Assembly (NCBI RefSeq): GCF_014197535.1
Contig: NZ_JACIFV010000001.1
Coordinates: 62,001 to 126,000, forward strand
DNA from: Rhizobium aethiopicum
Lineage (GTDB): Bacteria > Pseudomonadota > Alphaproteobacteria > Rhizobiales > Rhizobiaceae
Reading direction: 5' to 3'
DNA: 64,000 bases
A program made the translations under genes and the position numbers. Positions 17,669 through 26,142 of the stretch are shown here, in pieces. The notes beneath the pieces were generated by a model. It saw nothing but the letters and a program-made list of their open reading frames with translations. It did no database searches and was not told the DNA's origin. How positions within the stretch are numbered: position 1 is the first letter of the stretch; each line of letters begins with the position of its first letter.

Positions 17669-18334
17669 TCAGGCGGCGCTCGGGACCACAAGCATTTTAT
17701 GGTCGGCTGAGATGCGGACGGCGATTTCGTCATAGGACGAGATCGTCGAATGCGGCGTCTCCATCTTATGGTGATGGGTTGCGGTAACGACCATGACATC
17801 GGCGCCGGCCGCCTCGCCGGCCTTGATGCCGGCTGCGACATCCTCAAACACCAGACAATCCCGCGTGCTGACGCCGAGGCGTTCGGCGCCGAGAATATAA
17901 CATTGCGGATCGGGCTTTCCGACCGTCACATCTTCCGCCGTCACCATGAATTTCGGCAGAGGCAGGCCCGCCGCTTCCAGCCGGCGGCGGGCAAGGCGCA
18001 GGGGCGACGAGGTAACGATCGCCCAGCGATCGGGCGGCAGCGAGGCCAGGAAGGCGGCTGCGCCTGGAATGGCAGCGACATCGCCGACATCGGCAACTTC
18101 AGCCTCGGTCACCAGCCTTGCCTCATGTTCGGGATCGACACCCGGCAGGTTCAGCCGGGTGATTGTGTCAATGCCGCGCGATCCGTGCATCTTCGGCAAG
18201 AAGGCGGCGACATCGAGCCCATGGCGTCTTGCCCAGTCGCTCCAAACACGCTCGGCGGCGAGGATCGAATTGAGGATGGTGCCGTCCATGTCGAAGAGGA
18301 AGGCGGCATAAGGCTTCTCGAAGCCGTGGGGCAT
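17669..18334 (-). CDS. HAD-superfamily sugar-phosphatase-like hydrolase
   Basis: A 221-residue HAD hydrolase. Motif I is Asp-Met-Asp-Gly-Thr near residue 15. Motif II Ser is in Thr-Ser-Ser-Pro-Leu, the Lys of motif III is in Gly-Lys-Pro-Asp-Pro, and motif IV is in Phe-Glu-Asp. A helical cap lies between I and II, as in beta-phosphoglucomutase or 2-deoxyglucose-6-phosphatase relatives. The start at 18334 gives the normal HAD beginning; an open frame adds 44 residues upstream. It converges on nasA with a 25-base gap. The substrate is unknown; a small phosphosugar is likely for this subgroup. Confidence 0.85.
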   Translation of the reverse strand: MPHGFEKPYAAFLFDMDGTILNSILAAERVWSDWARRHGLDVAAFLPKMHGSRGIDTITRLNLPGVDPEHEARLVTEAEVADVGDVAAIPGAAAFLASLPPDRWAIVTSSPLRLARRRLEAAGLPLPKFMVTAEDVTVGKPDPQCYILGAERLGVSTRDCLVFEDVAAGIKAGEAAGADVMVVTATHHHKMETPHSTISSYDEIAVRISADHKMLVVPSAA

Positions 18335-18582
18335 CGGCGGGTACAAGAGCGTATCTCGATAAGGAGGAGTGTCGGATGGTGGTGGTGCCGATGAAACGGC
18401 AAATCGCTGCGTTTTGCAAGCCTGGGCAGGACAGCGACGCTGCGTGCTTTGGAGCCTTTCCAGCAACTTCGGCCATTAAGGTTTGCGCACGATGCAAACT
18501 CCGCGTGCAGGTTTTTCAAAAATATCGGAACAATGGCTCCTGCAGGTGGTTACCCAGAGGTCATCCATGATGAAAATCAAAG

Positions 18583-18594
18583 GAGGATATCCTC
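18583..18594 (+). promoter_or_regulatory. palindrome covering the ribosome site of the 18595 gene
   Basis: GAGGATATCCTC is a perfect 12-base palindrome ending right at the ATG and containing the GAGG ribosome site. It could fold two messages together, hide the ribosome site, or act as a DNA operator. It may also be chance. Confidence 0.3.
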
Positions 18595-18921
18595 ATGACC
18601 AAATCCCTCATTGCCGCTTCGCTGCTCGCGATCGGCATGGCAACGTCAGCCTTTGCCCAGTCGAATCCGGATCCCATCGGACCGACGAATGGCGGCTCGA
18701 CCGATCCGGGTTCAGGTAACTATTCGTCCGATTACACCAACAGCGACAATGGCATGCACCCCGTCCAGGTCGCGCCCGTCGATCCGACCACGACCCAGAG
18801 CATCCGACCGCCGCAGGCGATGGAATGCGCCGGCATGCCGCAGCAGGGGACCGGTGTCGATACGCGCGGCGGTGAGAGCGGCGCATCGATCAGCGAAGCC
18901 TGCCGCGAATACGACAACTGA
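18595..18921 (+). CDS. small secreted protein of unknown function
   Basis: A 108-residue protein with a clear Sec signal peptide (Ala-Ser-Leu-Leu-Ala-Ile-Gly, cleavage after Ala-Phe-Ala near residue 21). The mature part is polar, rich in Pro, Gly, Asp, Ser and Thr, and has two Cys residues in the C-terminal 30 residues. Preceded by AAAGGAGG. A terminator follows at 18972-18996, so it is monocistronic. It resembles in style, but not obviously in sequence, the secreted protein at 216-557. Likely periplasmic; function unknown. Confidence 0.75.
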   Translation: MTKSLIAASLLAIGMATSAFAQSNPDPIGPTNGGSTDPGSGNYSSDYTNSDNGMHPVQVAPVDPTTTQSIRPPQAMECAGMPQQGTGVDTRGGESGASISEACREYDN

Positions 18922-18971
18922 GCAGGTAATCGCCGCTTTGAAACATGTCGCGCAAAAGCGCACCACCTCGG

Positions 18972-18996
18972 AAAGGCCGGTTTATGCCGGCCTTTT
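18972..18996 (+). terminator. Rho-independent terminator
   Basis: AAAGGCCGG and CCGGCCTTT pair around a six-base loop and are followed by a short T run, about 50 bases beyond the secreted protein gene. Confidence 0.75.
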
Positions 18997-19077
18997 CATG
19001 TCGCGGCAGATAGAGACTTCTTCCGCATCAGACTTTTGATCCGCGCGTTCCGACTACCCGTCCTCCTGCGCTGTTGA

Positions 19078-19911
19078 TCATTCCGCAGGGTGCGGCATCA
19101 CCGGATGATGATCATCCAGCGGCGGTCGCTGCCGCCAGCCAGTCAGATGGTTCATCAGTGGGAAATAAGCGCCATAGGGTAGCAGACGCGCCAGCTTCAC
19201 CATCGTGGTGAAGCGCCTGGGGAAAGCGATCTCGAAAGCCCGCGATTTCAGTCCGCCGGCAATCTGGCGGGCAGCCTCCTCGAGCGACACCGGCGCCGGC
19301 ATGAGAAAGGCGCTCTTCCCCACCGTCGGCATGTCAACGAAGCCCGGGCTGATGAGCTGGATGCGGATGCCCATCTTGTCGAGATCGAATTTCAGGCTTT
19401 CGGCCATGTTGATCAACGCCGCCTTGGTGGCGCCATAGGCAGCCCCCGTCGGCAGGCCGCCATAACCGGTGACGGAAGAGACGATGGCGATCTGTCCCTG
19501 CCCTTTCGCCTTCATATGGCGGATCGCAGGCAACAGACAGTTGACGACGCCGGAAAGATTGACGGCAAAGCTCTTTTCGAAATCGGCGCGGTTCAGGTCC
19601 TCGGCGTGGACCGGCAGATAGACACCGGCATTGAGGATCGCCATGGCCAGCGTGCCATGCTCATATTCGATGGAGGCCAGGACATGTTCCATGTCCTCGG
19701 CATCGGTGACATCCCCGTCGAGGACGATAATATTGCCGGACAGGCCGCTGGCTTCGGCCTGCAACTCGACCAGCTTCTCGTGGCTTCTGGCGGTGACGGC
19801 GACCTTATATCCTTCGGCGGCAAGCTTGAGCGCAAGGGCCCGGCCGATACCCGAGCTCGCGCCTGATATCCAGACGATTCCATGTTCGGGACGGGCAATG
19901 AAATCACGCAT
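19078..19911 (-). CDS. short-chain dehydrogenase/reductase
   Basis: A 277-residue classical SDR. The cofactor loop is Ser-Gly-Ala-Ser-Ser-Gly-Ile-Gly near residue 16. The catalytic Tyr-x-x-x-Lys is Tyr-Gly-Ala-Thr-Lys near residue 158, with the Ser in Val-Ser-Ser-Val-Thr-Gly. A C-terminal extension of about 40 residues includes hydrophobic and aromatic parts, as in membrane-associated SDRs of lipid metabolism. GGAGGAG lies upstream of the ATG. Substrate unknown; single gene. Confidence 0.88.
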   Translation of the reverse strand: MRDFIARPEHGIVWISGASSGIGRALALKLAAEGYKVAVTARSHEKLVELQAEASGLSGNIIVLDGDVTDAEDMEHVLASIEYEHGTLAMAILNAGVYLPVHAEDLNRADFEKSFAVNLSGVVNCLLPAIRHMKAKGQGQIAIVSSVTGYGGLPTGAAYGATKAALINMAESLKFDLDKMGIRIQLISPGFVDMPTVGKSAFLMPAPVSLEEAARQIAGGLKSRAFEIAFPRRFTTMVKLARLLPYGAYFPLMNHLTGWRQRPPLDDHHPVMPHPAE

Positions 19912-20010
19912 CACATGCTCCTCCGGCTCTGCCTAACCAGCACGAAAACAGGTCCGGAAGTTCTTTGCGCCTCCCGGATTTACGGCTCTATCACACCATT
20001 GTGGCTGCTT

Positions 20011-20487
20011 TCAGCCGATCAGGTCGCCGATTATCTGACGAAAGGACCCGGTCAGCCGGATCGGTCGGTCGGACACCGCGAAAGCAATGCAAGGCCTGTC
20101 CTGTTCGGCAACCGGCCGATGACCGCCAGTTTCGTCGGCAATCGAGATGTCGCCGGGGCCTAAATGGCCGCGCTCATCGTTGAAAGCGCCGTCGACAACG
20201 AGGATCAGCTCCACGCCTTTATGAGTGTGCGCCGGCAAGGCGCGGCCAGGGCGGATCCACATCAGACGGACCTCGCAGCCGTCCATGTCGAGCGAATATT
20301 CCTTAAGGCCGGGCAGCCACTTGCGCCAGGGGACGTCCGCGACCTCGAAGCCGACAAGAGCGCGCAATGCCCGGGGAAACAGGGCGGTTTCGGGTCTCCT
20401 GGCGGCCTGCGGCTCAGAATCGGGAGAAATGGAGGAGAAGATTGCCGCAAGGCGCTGCCCGCGGTCGGCAATCTGCTCGTGAATCAT
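20011..20487 (-). CDS. cupin protein resembling the C-terminal half of ChrR
   Basis: About 158 residues. The cupin barrel (about 55-140) has Pro-Ala-His-Thr-His-Lys-Gly-Val-Glu, the usual metal-binding His/Glu motif. The order Leu-Phe-Pro... Val-Arg-Leu-Met... Val-Ala-Glu is that of the C-terminal domain of ChrR-type zinc anti-sigma factors. The N-terminal anti-sigma domain with its His-Cys-Cys zinc site is missing, and no ECF sigma gene is adjacent. The exact start is uncertain; ATGs at 20538 and 20571 are also in frame. A stand-alone cupin sensor is the best reading. Confidence 0.7.
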   Translation of the reverse strand: MIHEQIADRGQRLAAIFSSISPDSEPQAARRPETALFPRALRALVGFEVADVPWRKWLPGLKEYSLDMDGCEVRLMWIRPGRALPAHTHKGVELILVVDGAFNDERGHLGPGDISIADETGGHRPVAEQDRPCIAFAVSDRPIRLTGSFRQIIGDLIG

Positions 20488-20727
20488 CTCGGTTTTCGGC
20501 CACGCCCGGCTACCCGTGTTCCGTTGTCGCCTTGTCATCATCCGTACGGGGAACGTCAATCTTCGGATCACCGCGACACGGTGGGATCGCGGTCGAGCGC
20601 TGTTTCGGGTAAGGAAAGCGAAATTTTATCGTGGCAGCCAGGGGCATGGAATAGCATTTCTTGCCAACACAGCCTTGTGAAGGGAAAAGACCGTTCCTAA
20701 AGTAAGAGTTCGAAAGAGGCAGATTCC

Positions 20728-21765
20728 ATGACCTTCCATCCCTCCGTCCTCGAAGCCATCGGCAATACGCCCCTGATCAAACTCAAGGGCGCCTCGGCGG
20801 CAACCGGCTGCACCATTCTCGGCAAGGCGGAGTTCCTGAACCCCGGCCAGTCGGTCAAGGACCGTGCCGCGCTCTACATCATCCGCGATGCGGAGCGGAA
20901 GGGGCTGCTTCGGCCCGGCGGCATCATCGTCGAAGGCACGGCCGGCAATACCGGCATCGGGCTGACGCTGGTCGCCAAGGCGCTCGGCTACCGCACCGTC
21001 ATCGTCATCCCGGAAACGCAGAGCCAGGAAAAGAAGGACGCGCTGAAACTGCTCGGCGCCGAACTCGTCGAGGTGCCCGCCGTTCCCTACAAGAACCCGA
21101 ACAACTATGTGAAAGTGTCCGGGCGCCTCGCCGAACAAATGGCGAAGAGTGAACCGAACGGTGCGATCTGGGCAAACCAGTTCGACAACGTCGCCAACCG
21201 CCAGGCGCATATCGAAACGACCGCACCGGAAATCTGGAACGATACGGATGGCAAGATCGACGGCTTTATCTGCTCCGTCGGCTCCGGCGGCACGCTGGCG
21301 GGTGTGGCGACTGGCCTGAAGGCTTTCAAGGCCGACATCAAGATCGGCATTGCCGATCCCGACGGCGCCGCACTCTATGAGTTCTATCAGAACGGCACGC
21401 TGAAATCCGAGGGATCCTCGATCACCGAAGGCATCGGCCAGGGCCGCATCACTGCCAATCTCGTGGGTTTTACCCCCGATTATGCCTATCGGATTTCCGA
21501 TGCCGAAGCGCTTCCCTATCTTTTCGACCTCGTCGAAAACGAGGGGCTGTGCCTCGGCGGCTCGACCGCGATCAACATTGCCGGCGCGGTCAATCTCGCC
21601 CGCGATCTCGGACCCGGTCACACGGTGGTGACAATCCTCTGCGACTACGGCAACCGCTACCAGTCGAAGCTTTTCAATCCGGATTTTCTGCGGTCGAAAG
21701 GACTGCCCGTTCCGGGCTGGATGACTGGTGCGTCCGACATAAACGTTCCCTACGAGCCCGTGTGA
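20728..21765 (+). CDS. cysK: cysteine synthase A (O-acetylserine sulfhydrylase)
   Basis: A 345-residue PLP enzyme that makes cysteine from O-acetylserine and sulfide. The PLP Lys is in Gln-Ser-Val-Lys-Asp-Arg-Ala near residue 49. Glu-Gly-Thr-Ala-Gly-Asn-Thr-Gly follows near residue 72, and the phosphate loop Gly-Ser-Gly-Gly-Thr lies near residue 190. Slightly longer than E. coli CysK at the C-terminus. It is first in a close group with alaX, sseA and a GNAT gene (gaps of 5-15 bases), which suggests a sulfur/thiol-linked operon. Confidence 0.93.
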   Translation: MTFHPSVLEAIGNTPLIKLKGASAATGCTILGKAEFLNPGQSVKDRAALYIIRDAERKGLLRPGGIIVEGTAGNTGIGLTLVAKALGYRTVIVIPETQSQEKKDALKLLGAELVEVPAVPYKNPNNYVKVSGRLAEQMAKSEPNGAIWANQFDNVANRQAHIETTAPEIWNDTDGKIDGFICSVGSGGTLAGVATGLKAFKADIKIGIADPDGAALYEFYQNGTLKSEGSSITEGIGQGRITANLVGFTPDYAYRISDAEALPYLFDLVENEGLCLGGSTAINIAGAVNLARDLGPGHTVVTILCDYGNRYQSKLFNPDFLRSKGLPVPGWMTGASDINVPYEPV

Positions 21766-21771
21766 GACCTC

Positions 21772-22509
21772 ATGCGCGTCAATGCCCTCTACCGCGACGA
21801 CTTCTATCTCTCGACGTGCGAGGCGGTCGTCACCGCCATTCACGACGACGGGGGCATCGAACTCAACCAGACCTGCTTTTATGCCACATCAGGTGGCCAG
21901 CCCGGCGACACTGGCCAGCTTGAACGCGCAGACGGTACCAAGATCATACTCGGCCAGACGAAACACGGCGCCGGCAAGGACGTCATCATCCACGTGCCGC
22001 TCGAGAACGAGCCGCGGCCGGAGGTTGGCGAGACGCTGGTGCTGCATGTCGACTGGCCGCGCCGCTACCGGCTGATGCGCATGCACACGGCCTGCCACCT
22101 GCTGTCGGTCATCTGCTCCCATCCGATCACCGGGGCCGCCGTCGGCGAGGAGGAAAGCCGCGTCGACTTCGACATGAGCGAGACGATCGACAAGGACGAA
22201 GTCACGGCCAAGCTGATGGAACTGGTCGGCCAGAACCACCCGGTCTATCTGCAATGGATCACCGACGACGAGCTGGCGGCCAACCCCGACATCGTCAAGT
22301 CGAAGAACGTGCGCCCGCCGATGGGGCTCGGTCGGGTCAGCCTCGTCTGCATCGGCGAAAACTCCTCGATTGACAGCCAGCCCTGCGGCGGCACACATGT
22401 GTCGGAGACGCAGGAAGTCGGCCAGATCCACATCGCCAAGATCGAAAAGAAGGGCAAGGAGAATCGGCGCTTCCGCATCCGCTTCGGCACGCCCGGCCAA
22501 GAAGCCTGA
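21772..22509 (+). CDS. alaX: alanyl-tRNA editing protein AlaX
   Basis: A 245-residue free-standing relative of the AlaRS editing domain that removes Ser or Gly wrongly attached to tRNA-Ala. Two zinc-binding parts are seen: His-Thr-Ala-Cys-His near residue 102 and Cys-Gly-Gly-Thr-His near residue 205. The N-terminal beta-barrel has Thr-Ser-Gly-Gly-Gln-Pro-Gly-Asp. It starts six bases after cysK. Editing next to cysteine synthesis recurs in alphaproteobacteria; a direct functional link is not proven. Confidence 0.9.
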   Translation: MRVNALYRDDFYLSTCEAVVTAIHDDGGIELNQTCFYATSGGQPGDTGQLERADGTKIILGQTKHGAGKDVIIHVPLENEPRPEVGETLVLHVDWPRRYRLMRMHTACHLLSVICSHPITGAAVGEEESRVDFDMSETIDKDEVTAKLMELVGQNHPVYLQWITDDELAANPDIVKSKNVRPPMGLGRVSLVCIGENSSIDSQPCGGTHVSETQEVGQIHIAKIEKKGKENRRFRIRFGTPGQEA

Positions 22510-22523
22510 CAAGGGAGACCAGA

Positions 22524-23393
22524 ATGACTGAGAGCAAGAGCCGTTTCGTCGTCTCGGCCGAATGGCTGCAGGCCGAACTCGGCAAGCCGGATCTGCGGGT
22601 GCTGGACGCCTCTTTCTACCTGCCAGCGCAGAAGCGTGACGCCGACGCCGAATATGCGGCCGGCCATATTCCCGGAGCCATCCGCTTCGATCAGGACAAG
22701 ATCGCCGACCACTCGACGGCGCTGCCGCACACGATCCCCTCGCCCGATTACTTCGCCGCCGAAGTCGGCAAGCTCGGCATCAGCGAGAATGATCGCATCG
22801 TCGTCTATGACGGTATCGGCGTGTTTGCCTCGCCCCGGGTCTGGTGGCTGTTCCGGGTGATGGGGGCAAAGAACGTCTTCGTCCTCGACGGCGGTCTCGA
22901 CGGCTGGAAGGCCGAGGGCCGTCCGCTCGAAACAGCGGCCCCCAACTATGCGCCGGCGACGTTTACGCCTGACTTCGACGACAGCCGGGTGGTGACGCTG
23001 GATACCATGCGCGACATTGTCTCCAGCGGTGCGATGCAGATCGCCGACGCCCGCAGCGCCGGCCGCTTCGCCGCTACCGAAGCCGAGCCGCGTGCAGGCA
23101 TGCGCTCCGGCCATATGCCCGGCGCCCGAAGCCTGCCCTCCGGTGTCTTCACCAACCAGGGTCGGTTCAAATCGCTGCCCGAACTCAGGCAGACGATCGA
23201 AGAGGCAGGGATCGATCTCTCCAAACCGGTCGTCACCTCCTGCGGCTCGGGAATCACGGCCGCGATCATCACGCTGGCGCTGGAATCGCTCGGCCATCAC
23301 GACAACAAGCTTTATGACGGTTCATGGAGCGAATGGGGCAGCCGTGACGATACGCCTGTCGTCACCGGCCCGCCGACGCCTGATAAAGCCTGA
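22524..23393 (+). CDS. sseA: 3-mercaptopyruvate sulfurtransferase
   Basis: A 289-residue double-rhodanese protein. The inactive first domain spans about 8-140. The second domain carries the active-site Cys in Ser-Cys-Gly-Ser-Gly-Ile-Thr near residue 240; this CGSG type of loop marks mercaptopyruvate rather than thiosulfate sulfurtransferases. It transfers sulfur from 3-mercaptopyruvate to thiols or cyanide. Preceded by AAGGGAG. Third gene of the cysK group, which fits a thiol metabolism theme. Confidence 0.92.
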   Translation: MTESKSRFVVSAEWLQAELGKPDLRVLDASFYLPAQKRDADAEYAAGHIPGAIRFDQDKIADHSTALPHTIPSPDYFAAEVGKLGISENDRIVVYDGIGVFASPRVWWLFRVMGAKNVFVLDGGLDGWKAEGRPLETAAPNYAPATFTPDFDDSRVVTLDTMRDIVSSGAMQIADARSAGRFAATEAEPRAGMRSGHMPGARSLPSGVFTNQGRFKSLPELRQTIEEAGIDLSKPVVTSCGSGITAAIITLALESLGHHDNKLYDGSWSEWGSRDDTPVVTGPPTPDKA

Positions 23394-23398
23394 CCGCC

Positions 23399-23959
23399 AT
23401 GGGAAAGACGCCCGCTTCTCTCAAAGCGCATATCACCCGTCTTGAAATGGCGGCGCCGCCGAAGGCCAGCATGCCGGTGCCCGTCAATATCCAGACGGCG
23501 ATCATGCGCGCGCCCGGTATACCGCTGCCCTTCTATCGCTATCTCTACCGACAGGTGGGCGCGCGCTGGCAGTGGGTGGACCGGCTGCGTATGAGCGACG
23601 AGCAACTGGCAGAAACGCTGAACGACAAGCGCAACAATATCAGCGTCCTCTACGTGAACGGCGCTCCGGCCGGCTTCTACGAATATTTCTGCGAGGACGA
23701 GGAGACGATCGAACTCAGCCATTTCGGCCTGATCGAACATGCGCTCGGGCTCGGCATCGGCAAATGGTTTCTGCTGCAGGCGCTCTATGCCATCTGGGCG
23801 CTCGATCCGAAGCGCGTCACCACGACCACCAATAATCTCGACCATCCGCGCGCATTGCAGCTCTATCAGATGTACGGCTTCTCCCCTGTGTCCACAGGCA
23901 CCGGCATCGTGCGGCCGCTGAGTGACAAGGAGCTCTTGGAACTTGCGCGGAAAAGCTGA
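23399..23959 (+). CDS. GNAT family N-acetyltransferase
   Basis: A 186-residue GNAT protein. The acetyl-CoA loop is in Gly-Leu-Gly-Ile-Gly-Lys-Trp near residue 118, preceded by the beta strand Ile-Glu-Leu-Ser-His-Phe-Gly-Leu. The motif B region Asn-Asn-Leu-Asp-His-Pro-Arg-Ala-Leu-Gln-Leu-Tyr closes the domain. It starts five bases after sseA, so it is the last gene of the cysK operon. The acetyl acceptor is unknown; a small amine or amino acid is possible. Confidence 0.85.
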   Translation: MGKTPASLKAHITRLEMAAPPKASMPVPVNIQTAIMRAPGIPLPFYRYLYRQVGARWQWVDRLRMSDEQLAETLNDKRNNISVLYVNGAPAGFYEYFCEDEETIELSHFGLIEHALGLGIGKWFLLQALYAIWALDPKRVTTTTNNLDHPRALQLYQMYGFSPVSTGTGIVRPLSDKELLELARKS

Positions 23960-23985
23960 GACTTGCTGCCCATGGTGGGATTTAT

Positions 23986-24004
23986 GCTGACAGCAGCTGT
24001 CAGC
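23986..24004. repeat. 19-base perfect palindrome before an MFS gene
   Basis: GCTGACAGC, one base, GCTGTCAGC. It lies about 120 bases before the MFS transporter and just after the GNAT gene. It could be an operator or part of a terminator; no T run follows. Confidence 0.5.
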
Positions 24005-24123
24005 AGCGGTGTAGATAATCCGGAAGCCGCCGGTTTCTGAACCGGTCGCTATCTCACCGGAAAGCCTCGCTATGCCGGCATCAGCTGGGTTTCAATCCAT
24101 ATCCGATCGGAGCAGGTCCCGAG

Positions 24124-25299
24124 ATGAAGCCGCACCACCGCATTTTCTTCATCCAGTTTGCCGTAGCCCTTTGCGTGGGGGCCTTTCTTTCGCGACTGCC
24201 GGATCTTCAGCGCAAGTTTGGCCTAACCGAAGGCGAGCTCGGACTTCTGCTGGCTGTTATGTCATCAGGGGTTCTCTGCGGATTGACGTTTTCGGTGAGG
24301 ATCATCGAGAGGCTCGGTGCCCGCACCACCGCCTTCGTCACGGTTTTCGGTGCGTCCATATCTTTTGCGGTGATCGCCTGGATGCCTTCAGCCCTCTCCG
24401 CCATGCCATTGTTCTTCATCGCCGGTCTTTTCACCGGCGCATTCGAGATCAATGCCAATATCGAAACCGACCGACACGAAGCGCTGCTTGGACGGCGCAT
24501 CATGAGCCGTGCACACGGTATGTGGAGCCTCGGTTTCTGCATGACTGCCCTTGTTGCCGCCGGCATGCGGCAAGCCGCCGTCTCCATCGAACTGCACATC
24601 CTCCTCGTTCTCCTGACCATACTTATTACAGGATCGGTCGTTTTCTCGAAGATCGAGACAGCGCCGCCGCGACAGGGCGCGCACACCGGAGAGAATCCGC
24701 GCGTCGCTTTTCCCACCATCGGGCTGTTACCCCTTTGCCTGATAGGCGCGGCGCCGCTGTTGGCTGAAGGCGCGAGCGTCGATTGGGCGGCCATCTATAT
24801 GCGTGACGTCTTTGCAGCCGCACCCTTCGTCGGTGGGCTCAGCGTGACGATATTCTCGCTGTGCATCGCTGTCGGCCGGCTTGGAATGGACCCTGTGATC
24901 GATCGCTTCAATCCATACCCGGTCGCAACGGTTCTTCTCGCAATCGTCGTCGTCGGGCTTCTCATGGTCGCAACGGCGGCACACCCCGTCATTGCCCTTA
25001 TCGGCTTCGGCCTTACCGGTGTCGGCTGCTCGTCGGTCTATCCGCTCGCCATCTCAGCTGCGGCCCGACGCAAGGACCGGCCGGCTCCGGTCAACGTCGC
25101 AGCGCTGGGGCAGACAACCTTCGTCGTTTTTTTCGCTGGTCCACCGCTGCTCGGTTTCATCGCCGAATATTTCGGTATCCGCTTTTCCTATTGGGCGGTC
25201 GTCCCTGTTGTCGTCACAGCGCTTCTGATCACCAAGGCACTCGCCCCTGCTCCCATGCCGGTCGCGGGAGATCCCGAATCTGTGCAGGCCCACGGCTGA
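24124..25299 (+). CDS. MFS transporter
   Basis: A 391-residue protein with about 12 hydrophobic helices and the short cytoplasmic loops of the major facilitator superfamily. The order and the loop Arg-Leu-Gly-Met-Asp-Pro-Val near residue 258 resemble the YbjJ/FucP-like group of small-molecule or sugar carriers. No adjacent metabolic gene points to a substrate. It stands alone after a 19-base palindrome. Confidence 0.85.
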   Translation: MKPHHRIFFIQFAVALCVGAFLSRLPDLQRKFGLTEGELGLLLAVMSSGVLCGLTFSVRIIERLGARTTAFVTVFGASISFAVIAWMPSALSAMPLFFIAGLFTGAFEINANIETDRHEALLGRRIMSRAHGMWSLGFCMTALVAAGMRQAAVSIELHILLVLLTILITGSVVFSKIETAPPRQGAHTGENPRVAFPTIGLLPLCLIGAAPLLAEGASVDWAAIYMRDVFAAAPFVGGLSVTIFSLCIAVGRLGMDPVIDRFNPYPVATVLLAIVVVGLLMVATAAHPVIALIGFGLTGVGCSSVYPLAISAAARRKDRPAPVNVAALGQTTFVVFFAGPPLLGFIAEYFGIRFSYWAVVPVVVTALLITKALAPAPMPVAGDPESVQAHG

Positions 25300-25354
25300 C
25301 ACGCCAGATGTGCTGCTGTGGCAGGACCTTAGCTAGAGACGGGAGCAGAAGCAG

Positions 25355-25522
25355 CTAACGCTGCGTTAGGCTGGTTGGGCGGCGTGGATCATTGCGGCGC
25401 TCGAAGTCGAGCGTGCGGTCCGACTGCTCCTTCAGTTCCGCCACCTCCCGACGCAAAGCCCTGAGTTCTTCCAATATTTCGGCATTTTGCTGCGCCAGCA
25501 GCGCCAAATTGATTTCAGCCAA
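25355..25522 (-). CDS. 55-residue coiled-coil protein with TTG start
   Basis: A short frame starting at TTG with AAAGGAG seven bases upstream, giving 55 residues. Most of it is one amphipathic helix with heptad Leu/Ile spacing (Ile-Leu-Glu-Glu-Leu-Arg-Ala-Leu-Arg-Arg-Glu-Val), so a small coiled coil is likely. The C-terminus is basic and polar. An open frame extends 120 bases further upstream with ATG codons, but those lack a ribosome site and would add a Cys/His-rich, unlikely head. Function unknown. Confidence 0.5.
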   Translation of the reverse strand: MAEINLALLAQQNAEILEELRALRREVAELKEQSDRTLDFERRNDPRRPTSLTQR

Positions 25523-25616
25523 GGCAAGTCTCCTTTCACGATCCCGCTTCGCAAGAAACGGGTGGCTTATAGATGGATGCGGGTGCATTTCATGGCAATC
25601 ACAAAGGAGATTTGTC

Positions 25617-26126
25617 ATGACCGCCATTCGTTTTGTCGCCATGCCGACCAGAGACGCCGAGCATCTCTGGAACGGCGGGCGCGACGCTTATGACAGGCCG
25701 CCCGAGACGATGGTTTCCGACGGTGACGGCAACCCTTGCCGCCATTGCTTGAAGAATATCGAGGAGGGCGAGGAACTGCTGGTCTTCGCCTACCGGCCCT
25801 TCCCAGCGCTGCAGCCCTACGCCGAAACTGGGCCGATCTTCCTGCATAAACAGCGGTGCCGACGCTACGTCGCCGAGGAGGTCCAGCCGCCGATGCTGAT
25901 GATGAGCCCCGATTTCATCGTCCGCGGCTACAGTGCGAATGATCGCATCGTCTACGGCACCGGCGCGGTGACCGATATCGACGAAATCCCGGCCTATGCC
26001 GAGACACTGCTGGCACGAGCCGACATCGCCTATGTCCATGTGCGTTCGGCGCGCAACAATTGCTTCCAGTGTCGGATCGACAAGGCAAAGGCGCCGGCCC
26101 TGGCAGAGACCGGCGCCCTCACCTGA
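25617..26126 (+). CDS. DUF1203 family protein
   Basis: A 169-residue soluble protein with Cys-Arg-His-Cys-Leu near residue 43, Phe-Ala-Tyr-Arg-Pro-Phe near residue 60, and a His-Lys-Gln-Arg-Cys stretch near residue 82. A C-terminal Val-His-Val-Arg-Ser-Ala-Arg-Asn-Asn-Cys-Phe-Gln-Cys follows. This is the pattern of the DUF1203 family found in many proteobacteria. AAAGGAGA lies upstream of the chosen ATG. Function unknown. It converges on ald with a 16-base gap. Confidence 0.8.
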   Translation: MTAIRFVAMPTRDAEHLWNGGRDAYDRPPETMVSDGDGNPCRHCLKNIEEGEELLVFAYRPFPALQPYAETGPIFLHKQRCRRYVAEEVQPPMLMMSPDFIVRGYSANDRIVYGTGAVTDIDEIPAYAETLLARADIAYVHVRSARNNCFQCRIDKAKAPALAETGALT

Positions 26127-26142
26127 CCGTGGGTCAAGCAGC

